64,000 nt of DNA from Toxonevra muliebris (taxonomy: Eukaryota > Arthropoda > Insecta > Diptera > Pallopteridae), in contig OY829329.1 in assembly GCA_963691655.1 (NCBI GenBank), positions 64,846,852-64,910,851 of the forward strand, in the 5' to 3' direction. Shown piece by piece: positions 1 to 11,100 of the stretch (position 1 is the stretch's first letter; every line of letters starts with the position of its first letter). Below the pieces are notes generated by a model, which was not told the origin of the DNA, did not search any database, and saw only the letters and a list, made by a program, of their open reading frames with translations. The position numbers were made by a program, and so were the translations under genes.

Positions 1-927
1 TGAATCTGAAAAATTCTGAACATAAATTTTGTTTTCTCGACATAAAAAAAAAAAATTTGCAAATTTTTATAGACTTAGCAAATTTTTCGCTTTCCTTTTT
101 CCTTTTAAATTTTCTTTTTATTATTCTTTTAAGTACTTAGATACTTGCATATAATTTTAAAAATGTAAACAAAGAAAATTAATTTAATTTTCTCTACAAA
201 AAGTTAATATAATCAGTGTACAAATGCTTTGCGCATTTAATTAAGCGACAATCGTGAAAATGAGTTCAGCCCATAATAAAATTAAGCAAGAAAAATACAA
301 ACACAGAATAAAAATAAAAAATAAACAGAATAAACACCTAAAAAAAAACACAAAAAAAAAAATCAAAACGATTGTAAACACTGCAACACAAAAGCAATTA
401 GAACTACAAAGCAGAATATAATACAGAAGCCTTGAATTTCAACCGTAGCAGATCACAGTCTGGTACTATGCCCCACAACTCCGCCCCTTTGGCTAAAGAG
501 CTGGATGCACACAGCACTCACACTCACACTCAACGCACTTCACATCATCAGCAGCAACAGCAACTGCAAAGTGGCCAATGTAAATCTAATTAAAAGCGAA
601 CAAAAGCTTTAAAATGCGAAAACATACAAAAATCAGCAGCAAAGTGCAGAAGAGACGGCAGGCAGAATAGTCCTGAGGAAAGGCGAAATTTGTATAGCAA
701 TAATAGTAGAAAAATAGAGAGAAAAAAAAAGCCTGTGAAATAGAACTGGACAACAACAATGTTTGATATTCACAAAATGGCAGCAAATGCTACATAAATA
801 GAAAATGTATTTGCATTACATTGCATTTTGTTGGCCAACACCGATGCGTTTGGCTGCCAAAATCCGCATTCAATTTATTCAGTTTTGCTATTCGAGTAGA
901 TTGTTATTGTCGTGTTGATTTTCTTCT

Positions 928-959
<32 letters not shown>

Positions 960-1864
960 TTTCTTTCTCTTGATTGTACTCTTTTAATGTATTAGTTGTT
1001 TTTGTTATTGTTTGCTATTTACTGTACTCTGTACTCTGTTATTGTTGTCTTTGCCTTTCCTTTCTGCCTCTACTATCTCTCCTGGTGATGACGACATGGC
1101 TCACAGGTCTTTTGGCACAAACTATTAAATTTTCAACGATCTTATGCCAAGATTTTTTTTTTTTTACTTATAATTCTTCTTACTTCAACTGAAAATATCA
1201 ACTCTAGCTGTTGTTTTTATAGTAAATGAAAGGTAGATTTGTTCTATGTGAATTTACAATTAAAAAGTCATCTTCCATTTTGAGTAAGAGACTACAGCTT
1301 TTCCAGTTAAATAATTGCCAAAAAAAACAACAACAACAGCAAAAGAGCAGAATAATGTCACTGCACCATTACCATATATCTAGCTCTTCTTCTCACTTAC
1401 TACTCAAGAGAGAATTGCTTTCGTGTCATCGACGCCATGTTGCCTACGTTGCCAGATTGTGAAAAATTTCTCTAAAAGTAGTAATTTTCAACAAATTTTT
1501 AATGAAGAAGGGGAAAAATAGAAAATTTTAACCCTCTCAAGAGAATGTGTACTTCCCCTGATAGGAAAAAATCGAGACGTTGATTTTCGTGTTTAGGAGC
1601 CCCCAAATTAGCCAAAAAAAACTAATCACAAATTTTTAGATGTGCAGGTTTAGCCATACGCGGTGTACACATACATACATACATGTACAAAAAAACATCC
1701 AGGGAGCTTTAAAATCGACAGAGGAAGGTTCTATCTACATAAGAAATTTGTTTTTTACACATCTTTTTATTATTTAGTATTTTTAATATTTTTTTGAAAT
1801 TGACGACACAAAAAAAAAAGTGAGGTTGTAACAAAAAAAATAGAGGAAAAAATCAACAAATACA
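1..1864. other. Non-coding AT-rich DNA
   Basis: I see no gene here. The stretch is AT-rich with many A and T runs and a compound (CT)n-(CA)n microsatellite at about 929-959. Short open frames on both strands are low in complexity and resemble no protein family I know. Confidence 0.6.
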
Positions 1865-1872
1865 TCAATACC
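1865..1872 (+). repeat. Target-site duplication of P-like element, left
   Basis: The 8-mer tcaatacc lies directly before the terminal CATGG of the P-like element and is repeated exactly at 2614-2621 after its other end. An 8-bp duplication is the hallmark of P-superfamily and hAT insertions. Confidence 0.75.
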
Positions 1873-2613
1873 CATGGAGAAATAAGAAGGTGAGCCAACT
1901 ATTACAAAAACAAAAAAAAGTGTGCCGTCAATAAGCGGAGCTGTATTTTACCGTACTATTTTTGTGATGATTTTTCATGTAACTTTTAGTACGGATTGAA
2001 TATATAGAAAATATACACTGCTTTTTTTTTAAATTTATTTTATAGATATGAATTGACTCACAAAGACGATTTAGTGGGTAAGAGAAAGAAGAAACTTGCA
2101 GGTACATCCAAGTCTGTACTTAACTCCGTTCTTTTTTCGCCCATACGCCTCATTTCACTGCATCCGTCTGTCCGCATCTTTTGGAGCACTGAAGGCTCGC
2201 GTATTGTTGCAACATTTTTTGCAAATCGCGCACGATTGCCTTGGCATTTTTATCTTCACACAATTTTAAATTTGCGCCGATGTTGCGGAAATATACCGTT
2301 TTTGTTTTTCTTTTTGTTTTTTTTTTTTTTTTGTACACACGTGCGTTTACAATTTATCAATATTTTACAATTTTCAAAAATATTACAATTTTCAAAAATT
2401 TTACAATTAAATAATTTTTGAATTTTTTTTCGATTGTCATTTAATTTAATACGCTTTTAAAAATATTAAATACTATATGAATATTTTTACTACATTTTTG
2501 TTCAAAAATATTCCCAACACAAATATGCAACTATGCTTCTATATTTTATGTCAAAATAAGTGTACCAAAAGAGGGCTGTCATCTGACTGTCTCACCTTCT
2601 TATTTCTTCATGG
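1873..2613. mobile_element. Non-autonomous P-like element (MITE), 741 bp
   Basis: The left end reads CATGGAGAAATAAGAAGGTG and the right end, read inward on the other strand, CCATGAAGAAATAAGAAGGT. These terminal inverted repeats of about 22 bp closely resemble the Drosophila P-element terminus, which begins CATGATGAAATAA and continues with AAGGTGG. Exact 8-bp duplications (tcaatacc) flank it, the size that P elements make. No transposase is readable inside. The interior has an inverted pair cgtact/agtacg around 1955-1990 and a run of about 17 T near 2316-2332. I infer a deletion derivative or MITE mobilised by a P-like transposase elsewhere. Confidence 0.72.
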
Positions 2614-2621
2614 TCAATACC

Positions 2622-3123
2622 AAAATGGTGTGGCTGGCATTTAAATCGAAGTCAGGAAAAATGGTAAAATTCATGTACACATATGTATGTGAACGAAAAT
2701 CCTCAGAGGGTTAGTAATAACACTGTGCAACAATTTTACGCTTTACATTTAAGGGTAATTCAGCTTAGCTGAATCCGACCCAATACTCAGATTTTCTCTA
2801 TCACGTCTGGGATCCCCGGCATGGAGGCCAAACCCCATAATTTTGGCATGAGCGGAACCAATATAAATTTTTTTTTTTGTTTTACCTTGTTACCATGTTT
2901 CACAGCTAAGGAAGAAAAAAATTACTTAAATAGCAATACTCCACCAACCCCCTTTACACATCCTTTTGGGTGTTATATGAAGCTTCTAATTCATATATGA
3001 CTATACTGAGTAAACGAACGCTAAACCTATCAATAAGTTTTTGGTAAAAAATGTTCCCCATCAAAAAGTAGTTGGGGTCACCGAAGGTTAAAATTACCTA
3101 GGTCCAACTTTTTTTAAGAAATG
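2622..3123. repeat. Diverged repeat, first half
   Basis: Non-coding. The part from about 2990 to 3123 is distantly repeated at about 3475-3620: both carry an actgagt(t/a)aa block, a catca(a/t)aa block and the word acct(a/a)g/actccaac in the same order. The two halves are separated by the SINE at 3135-3440, so the SINE probably landed between or within older direct repeats. Confidence 0.4.
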
Positions 3124-3134
3124 AACCCTCAAAC

Positions 3135-3440
3135 TCGACCTCAAAGACGACCTCGATAGCCTAGTGGATCAGGGAGGTTCGGGTTCGATTCCCGTCTTCG
3201 TCTGGTGGTTAATTTTCATAACTTTCTTATATTCACTATCAATATGAAGTGTATGAGAATTATAAGATAGTGTACAAGGACACACATTGGTTGGTAATGG
3301 CAAAACCACCAAGCCGATAAAAAATTGTCACACCGCCATTCGGAATCGGCGTTAAACTGTAGGTCCAACTATGTGGTATCACAATGGGTCGTTCAGGCCT
3401 AAGTGTGTCTCTCGACAGCCACTCCAACCTAACCTAACCT
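3135..3440 (+). mobile_element. tRNA-derived SINE, about 306 bp
   Basis: Near the head are a pol III A box (tagcctagtgg, 3157-3167) and a perfect B box (ggttcgattcc, 3182-3192). The body is unrelated to tRNA, and the tail is a short (aacct)n run ending at 3440. An exact 11-bp direct repeat, aaccctcaaac, lies at 3124-3134 and 3441-3451; this is the target duplication of a LINE-mobilised SINE. The start-to-start distance between boxes is only 25 bp, against about 44 in an ordinary tRNA, so the anticodon and variable arms seem to be missing. The tRNA of origin cannot be read. Confidence 0.75.
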
Positions 3441-3451
3441 AACCCTCAAAC

Positions 3452-4109
3452 AAAAAAAAATTTTCACTTTTTTGTATAATCCCCTGTACTGAGTTAATTG
3501 TTAGAAAAAATGATGAAGATTTTTTGGAAAAAATATACTCCATCATAAATAGGTGAAGTCGTTGAAGGTCAAAAATACCTAACTCCAACGTTTTCCCAAA
3601 AATTAATCTTTGGGAGACTAAAAACCACTTTAGTCTTTTACCTTTAAAAAGTTATCCATTCAACATTTGCAATTTACTGTTGCATTGTGTAATAAATAAT
3701 TTGCAAGTTGCTTATTTGAATATCATAAACTTATCACCTTTTTTCAGCAGAGCTCTGCAAATATTATTATTATACCATTCGAAACTTTTTAAGGGTATGT
3801 GGAAGCCGTTGACTCTGGCATTCATATTTCCACTATCCCAATATTTTGTAGTATCAGCATATACTCAAGAGCATTAGTGAGTTCAAGGAAGGAAAATAAA
3901 TTACCTATCCCGTCCTCCCTTTTTTTAAGTACACAAAATTAAACCCTTTCCTTTCGAAATCTCTAAATGCGCTAGTACAATTTCAGTACCGAACTTACAA
4001 TACCGAACAAGCATCCTCCAAGCTCTGAGAGACATGAAACTAACTGAAATTCCACTAGCCAGAGAAAACAGACGTGAATAATTGAGTACCAATGTATAGA
4101 ACTAATTCT
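3452..4109. other. Non-coding spacer
   Basis: Contains the second half of the diverged repeat described at 2622-3123 (about 3475-3620). I see nothing else I can support. Confidence 0.5.
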
Positions 4110-4690
4110 TCTTTCCCCCTTTCTTCTTCCCCACCCCCACTCTTCCGCTCTTTCACAAAACTATAACCTTATAGGCGGATTTACCAGCTAAGTGGCGCGC
4201 TCTCTTTTAAGGTTTTTTTTTTTCTTTATGAAGGTTTTACACTCCCAGTTTTCATTATTTTTATATGAAATTTTCCGCTCTCTTAAATTGAGAGTTTGAA
4301 AGATCGAAAAACTTCATATAAAAAAAGGTTGAAAGAGAATGCGACACTTGGTAGAAGAATCCGCCTTCAACTCTTTAAAGCACACGATTTAAAAGAGAAT
4401 AAAAACCCCTCTCTCCCCCACCCCCTCTCTATCCCTCTCTCTTGAAACTCTAACCACAAAGGCGAATATACCGACCAAGTGCCACACTCTCTTTATTTTT
4501 TTTAATATAAAGGTTTTACTCTGTTTTCTTTTTTTATGTATATTTATTTGCTCTCTTAAACTCTCAGCTAATGGCACACACTCTCAGTTTAAGAGAGCGA
4601 AAAACTGCATATAAAAAATGGAAAGAGATTACGGAACACGACTGGTGAATTCGCCGTTAACTCTTTGAGGTATACAATTTTAAAGAAAAC
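4110..4690. repeat. Two tandem foldback MITE units
   Basis: Two related palindromic units lie head to tail about 288 bp apart. Unit 1 (4173-4366) starts aggcggatttaccagctaag and ends with an inverted match (cacttggtagaagaatccgcct read outward). Unit 2 (about 4460-4656) starts aggcgaatataccgaccaag and ends with cgactggtgaattcgcc. Both hold inner inverted words such as gctctctt and aagagagcg. Sequence outside the inverted repeats is also shared (aactctttaaagca against aactctttgaggta), so a larger unit was duplicated rather than inserted twice. A third, partial relative lies at about 46985-47111. Confidence 0.6.
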
Positions 4691-6894
4691 AAAAACAAAT
4701 TTAAAGAAGTTAAAGAATAATGAAAAACTTTAAATAAAATATTCAATTGTTTGACTATGAGTAAGTTCAACTTTTCGAGGTGGCTTCAACTATATCCCAC
4801 CATGCATAAAAAGCTAAGTGCAAGAGGTGGAACAGTTTTTAGCCCACCTAATCCTAACGGTTAACTGTAACCGTATTTTTTCGTTCAAATGTATATAACT
4901 GCAACAGCAGAAACAAATCTAGCTAATAGCACAGCTTATGTAACAATGTAAATCAAAAAAGAAAACAATGATGCTGAAAATGATTGCTACTGTTATCTAC
5001 TACTATTATTTTACTGATGACAATAATTGTATGCAACACTTTTGTTTAGCTACTGCTCTGCTGTTACAACTACTAAAAGTGTAAAAGTGTCTAGTCTCTT
5101 GAGCTTGGCACCTAGGCAACATCAAGATTAACTTGACAATGATGTCCACTCGTGCTCAAACGTTTGCGGCTAAGTACAAGTGATTAAGCTGTAAAACACA
5201 TGCAAACACATACACGCATATACACTAACGCACACACAAACACACACATACACATTTATAAATGAATACTCAAAATAACCATTACTATTTCTACTACTCA
5301 AGTTACAGTTAGTATAATTTATGTAGTACTTTGGTATAGGAAATGTATGAGCAAATATACATTCATTCATACATACATACATACATATATTATGTATGCA
5401 GAGATATAGAAATGCATCATCTTTCTTTCTAATGTCCTTTTGATGGAGATGAATAATACGATGAGTACATTTAAAGTCACATTTTCTTCAATATTCCATC
5501 ACAACCACACAGCACTGCACTGAATACGATTCGAATTTCATGTTTTATAATGTAACATTTTTCTTTCTTTTTTTTTAGCTTTTATATTTTTCTTTCTTTC
5601 TATCCTTTTCTCCTTAAGTTTACTATTTTGCTTTTATGTATATGAATGTATGTATTTGCCTCTTAAATTCCTTCTGCTGCATTTATTTCTTTATATTCCG
5701 AGTCTGGTTCAAGTCACTTTATTTTTGCAATCTCGGCAAAAATTCTACCTGAATAGAATTTCAAATCATGTGAAAATAATCATCGAAATGCCATACAAAC
5801 AGTGAAGACAAACAGTGGAGAGATGAAGAGAATGTGCTGGAAAGAAGAGTCGATAGGATAAGAGAGAGTAAAAGAGTCAGAGAGAGTGTGGAAGGAGAGT
5901 AGGAAGAGTGAGTAGTTAGGACAAGCACGACTGGCATTTCGTCTCCTATGGAATAAGTGTAAAATTATGTATGGAAGCATTGCATTATTGTATGTGGTAA
6001 GCGGTTTTCATCATTGTTGTCCTTTCCTCATCCGAATGCCTGGCAGTCAACCTCCTTCCTCCGCAGTCACATTTTCCATCATTGCCATTGCCATCGTCAT
6101 CATCATCAAAAATGGCATGTCATCCATTGTTATTGTATTGTGTTAAAATAAGCGTAAGAATTGTTTTTGTTTTTTTTTTTTGCTTTCTTTCTTTCTTTTT
6201 TCTTTTCGAGCAATTTTATTTGTCCAGCAAGCACAAAGTTTTTGAGCGCCTCTGCATCGCATGAGTGCTAGCGAGTATGTGTGGAATACATAAATAAAAC
6301 TTTTCGTCTACCTTCATATCTGCGAAATCAATTGATTTCTTTGGGCGATTTCAAAAGCCTTTGTTGTTTTAATCATCAAGATAATTTATTTTGGACACTT
6401 TTTGATTGATTTTTTATATACTGCTTATGATTGGTTTTCCTAAAATATGGCAAAGAAATCATAAAACTCTAGTAAATTTTAAGGGGTGTAAAGAGTTTTC
6501 TGGTAAGTTTTTTATAATAAATTTTTCTGTATGGCGAAAAAAACTCATTCTCTCGCAATTGCATGCATGACATTATTATACTACCGCATCTTTTACAACA
6601 GCCCCTCCTCTTCCTCGCATTTTTTCAACAGGTCCTGTTTTGAGTGCATTATTAAATCTTCTATAACTTCAAGTTTTTCATCAAAGAGAGACCTTTAAAA
6701 GCTCTGAAGGCTTAAACGTAGTAGATGCTGACTGAAATATTATTTATATGCTTCCATGGCACAATGCCAGTTGTTTTCTTTCTGAGAAAACAATAAATGT
6801 AGTTTACTCTCTCTTAAGGCTCAAACATTTGCACAAATCAATCTTGAGCTGACCAGGTTTTTACTTTTAGGAGACGACATTTGCTGAATATGTT
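4691..6894. other. Non-coding, microsatellite-rich
   Basis: Contains (CA)n-type runs around 5219-5253, a CATA run around 5364-5392 and several T runs (for example 6171-6180). No open frame here looks like a real protein. Confidence 0.55.
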
Positions 6895-9035
6895 GCTTTT
6901 TTCTGTTTCAGTTTTCTGTTTTTGTTTTTGTTGCCAGTTTTGTGTTCTAAGATTTTATTCTAGTTTTCTGTTCCGTAGCTTTTTCCTAAATATCTGTTCT
7001 AGATTTTGGTTATAATTTCTGTTTCGGTTTTCTGGGTCAGTTTTAGTCTGGTTTTCCGTTTTGGTTTGTTTTCCTTTTCTGGTTCTCTTTACTGTTCTAG
7101 TTTTTTTTCTGGAGGTTTGTTCTAGTTTTCTTTTTCGGCTTTATGTTCTAGTTCTGGTATTCTGTTTTGGTTTTAATCTGTGTTTCTGTTCTGTTTTTCT
7201 TCTTTTTTTTTTGGCTTTCTTTAGTGTTTCAGTTTTTTCTTGAATTTCTCTCAATTTTCTAGTTTGGAGTTTTGTTCTAGTTTTCTTTTCTGTTTTTTAT
7301 TCCGATTTTCTACTTCAATTCTGGTCTGGTTTTCTTTCTTTTCTGGTTCTCTTTTCTATTCTAGTTCTCTTTTCTTGAGTTTTGTTCAACTTTCCTGTTT
7401 CGGTTTTCTGCTTTAGTTCAAATCTGGCTTTAGTTCTGGGTTTCTTCTCTTTTCAAATTCTCTTTATTGTTCTTCTTCTTTTTTCTGGAGTTTTATTCTA
7501 GTTTTCCGTTCTGGTTTTTGTTCTACTTCTGGTTTTCTGTTTTGATTCTAATCTGGTTTTGTGTTTTAGTTTTTTCGTTTTTTCTGTTCTGGTTTTATTT
7601 ACTATTCTAGTTCTTTTTTCTTCAGTTTTTTGTTCTGGTTCTGGTTTTTTGCATCGGTTCTAATCTGCTTTTCCGGTCAAGTTGTTTTTCTTTTCTGGTT
7701 TTATTTACTATTCTAGTTTTTTTGTTTTTTTGAGTTTTGTTCTAGTTTTCTGTTGTGGTTTTCTGCTTCGGTTCTTATGTGGTTCTTTTCTGGTTCTTTT
7801 CTTTTGCGGTGTTTTGTTCTAATTTTGTATTTCTGCTTCGGTTCTTATCTGGTTTTTTGTTCTGTTTCTTTTTTCTTTTCTGATTTTCTTTACTGTTCTA
7901 GTTCTTTTTTCTTCAGTTTGTTCTGGTTCTGGTTTTTCATTCTAGTTTTCTTCTCTTTTCTGAATCTCTTTACTATTCTAGTTCTTTTTCCTGGAGTTTT
8001 GTTCAGGTTTTCTTTTCCGGTTTTTTGTTCTGGTTCTGGTTTTCCGCTCTGTTTTTCTGGAGGTTTGTCCTGCTGTTCTGTTCTGGATCTTTGTTCTGTT
8101 TTGCTTTTAATCTGGTTTTCCGTTTTTTTTTTTATTATTTGGTTCTTTTTTCTTGAGTTTTTTTTTCTATTTTTTGTTTTTGAGATTTATTCTAGTTTTC
8201 CGTTAAGTTTTTTTTCTGGTTCTGGTTTTCCGTTCTGCTTTTCTTTACTGTTCTAGTTCTTTTTCCTTAAGCTATGTTCTGTTTCGAAGTTTTGTTCTAG
8301 TTTTCTTTTCTGATTTTTTTTTTTCTGGTTTTCTGCTTCGGTTCTAACCCGTTTTTTTTTTTTTCTTTTTTGATTTTCTTTACTGTTCTAGTTCTATTTT
8401 CTTCAGTTTGTTCTGGTTCTGGTTTTCCATTCTAGCTTTCTTCTCTTTTCTGAATCTCTTTACTATTCGAGTTCTTTTTCCCAGAGTTTTTATCGGGTTT
8501 CTTTTCCGGTTTTTTGTTCTGGTTCTGGTTTTCCGCTCCGGTTCTAATCTGGTTTTCTGTTCTGTTTTTTTTTTATGTATTGGTCCTCTTTACTGTTCCA
8601 GTGTTTTCTTGAGTTTTGTTCTGTTTTTTATTTTGGAGTTTTGTTCTAGTTTCCCTTTATGGTTTTCTGTTTTGATTTTCTTTTATTTTCTGATTCCCTT
8701 TACTGTTCTAGTTCTTTTTTCTGGACTTTTGTTCTGATTTTTTGTTACAGTTCTGACTTTCTGCTTCGGTTCTGTTTCTCTGTAGTGGTTTTCATCCAAT
8801 TTTGTGTTTTGGATTCTATTATAGTTTTCCGTTCTAGGCTTTTGATTACTACATTAATTTTTGTCCTAGTTTTCTGGCCCAATTAAATTTTTTTAATTAT
8901 ACGTTTTTTCTGGATTTTTTTCCGTTTTTTTTTTTGAGTTTTTTAATCAGAATTTGGTTTTCTATTCTGGGGTTTTGTATCCTTGATTTTTATTCTATTT
9001 TTTGTTCTTTTCTTCAGTTTTAGTTTGTGATCTAA
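6895..9035. repeat. T-rich degenerate tandem array, about 2.1 kb
   Basis: The stretch is built from variants of a 11-13 bp unit close to gttctggttttct. Higher-order copies are visible: a block starting gattttctttactgttctag at 7882 recurs at 8372, an offset of 490 bp, and the match runs on for roughly 200 bp with scattered differences. The open frames it creates (for example 167 codons at 7753-8256) read only F, L, S, V and C and follow from the base composition; I do not take them as genes. On the opposite strand the units are A-rich and resemble the motif of the arrays at 15.4, 19.2 and 52 kb. Confidence 0.8.
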
Positions 9036-10926
9036 CATAATGGATGAAGAAGCCACTCATTTGCTTGCTTACCTTTGCATTTGAATTTGTCATCAAAATA
9101 CCAGACCACAAATGGAACGTTTTAAGCGCCTTGAACTAGTTTTTTCTTAAACAGAAGAACACGCTTAAATTCACACGAGCCCTAAATATCATTTCGCCAA
9201 TAAACAGTTGGCTGAAAGATGATTATTTCAATCAATTTCTACAAAATTCTGCATGCGCTGCACAAACAAAACCAATAAATTTATAAGCGTAAACTTTTAG
9301 TCGAAAATTAGAGTGCGGTGGGAAAAGGGGGCAATGAGGGAGGAAAATATGTGTAGATATATGTATTCTGAATCGTTTTATTTGTTTATTTTTTCGTGCC
9401 ACTTCTGCTCCAGCTGCTGCAATAATATACATTCAATAGCAATTTAAGCCATTCCGCAAGATGGCAACCCTATAAAAATACATCGATTTCCGGTTAAACG
9501 AAATATGCCTATAAATATTTAGCTTTTTCTCTTCCTGCCACTGCCACTGCCACTTTTGCTGATGGTTCGATATGAGAATATTTTAAATTGGATACAAAAC
9601 ACTTTCGAGCGGATTATGTGCGTTTTGCGTTTTGCGTTATACGTAAATATACGCACATAAATCGCTACAATTCCGGCACAAAATAAAAATCCAACAACCA
9701 GAAGATATGAGCGCGTATTTGCTTTTATTTTAAATATTTCCAATATAGGGGGGAAAAAAGAAAGAAAGAAAGAAAGAAAGAAAGGATAGTAGAACGGGCG
9801 GCAAGGATTCTAATATTTTTAAAAATTGCTTTTCATATATCGAAGAAATTTACACAATTCCTTCGACTGGTATTTTAAAGAGGAGAGCAACAAGGAGAAA
9901 TAACGAAAGACAGCAATGATGACTGAATTGCGCTTAACCCCCAATCGAACAATTGTAATCATATTTTCACATATATTGCAAACGCATGTATACGAGTAAG
10001 TGTTCGTTTGTATGTGTGCATGGAAGTGTGCACAAGTGTGTGATTACAGGAATTGTGAATACATGTGTCACTTTGTGTGTGTGAGTGTGTTCTATGTATT
10101 CATGTTTTTGTCATCGTTCACACATGTTATTAATCTTCTTTAAGTCTACGAAAATCCTTTGAAGGCAAACGCTCACGAACGATGTCTGTATATTTATATA
10201 GAGGAATGTACGCTGAAATGTATGTTTAAGTGTGTGTGTGTGTGTGTGTGTGTGCATAAGTATGATGCGATATGATGCGCCCGCCCGGAAATCAAACAAT
10301 TTTCATCATAACTCAACAGCAAATAAATCACTTTGAAATTTAGCAAGAGTGCAAATATTTGCGGGAAATATTTGAAACATAAGGTCTGAGTGACATGTGA
10401 CAAGCAGCAGGAATAGCAAAAACAACGTAACAACAACATTAGTAGCATATACAAAAACAACAACAGCGATATGGTATCCAACTTTACATGAATGAAAATG
10501 AAAATGTTAGAAATGCGGTCGCGCAATTGTGGTGGCATCATCATCAACATTGAAATATTATTGAAAGCAGGAATCGAATTTCAACATTCGTGTACTGAAA
10601 CATTCTCGCTCTTTTAGTGAAAAAAATTCAAATAAGTCTGTGCATGAGTGTTTAAATATGAACCCTGATGTTCAGGAAGATGTCCACGTGCGGCAATGTC
10701 AAGAATGTTTAGTATATGAGTGAATGAAATGCCAACCCTGATGAATTTGTTCAAGTACATACATGTCCAAAAAAAAAGTTCAGTTCTTGTTCTTAAACAT
10801 ATAGATGTGCAAAAGGATTATCAATGTTCAATACATGAGTGTTCAAATTCGTTTTGAACATGTTTATGTTTGAAAAGAATGTTTAGTAAACGAAATTTCA
10901 AATAAGAACCTTAATAGTTTTGAACA
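9036..10926. other. Non-coding with microsatellites
   Basis: Holds a (GAAA)n run at about 9760-9784 and (TG)n at 10231-10254. I see no supportable gene. Minus-strand open frames such as 10194-10550 are driven by the (CA)n/(TG)n tract. Confidence 0.55.
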
Positions 10927-10994
10927 TTTTTTTTTTTAAACGAGGAACAAAAGACCGCCAAACCTCTCCTCTCGTCCGACGCAAAGCTCCTCTT
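10927..10994 (-). mobile_element. Short relic of a poly-A retroposon
   Basis: A run of T followed by ctctcctctcgtccgacgca and aagctcctctt resembles the 3' part of the retroposon at 36189-36611, which has ctcctctcgcccgacgaaaa and agcttcttcc in the same place relative to its poly-T. This would be a strongly 5'-truncated minus-strand copy. No target duplication is clear. Confidence 0.35.
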
Positions 10995-11100
10995 ACATGT
11001 GGATATCGAAAAAAAAAACAAAAATCTTCCCCGCATGAGCCTTGAAGTACGAACCGTGATGATCTTGAAAATATTAAGAACATACATACGTGTTTACTTA

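Noticed and set aside
1532..2716. Possible piggyBac-like element (aaccctct ... agagggtt)
   Set aside because: Only about 8 bp are inverted, and the right side has TTAG instead of the TTAA target; not enough support.
7753..8256. 167-codon frame rich in F, S and L, resembling a membrane protein
   Set aside because: It lies entirely in the degenerate T-rich array and has no motif or start context; hydrophobicity follows from T-rich codons.
10194..10550. 118-codon minus frame with THTHTH
   Set aside because: Produced by the (TG)n/(CA)n tract at 10231-10254.
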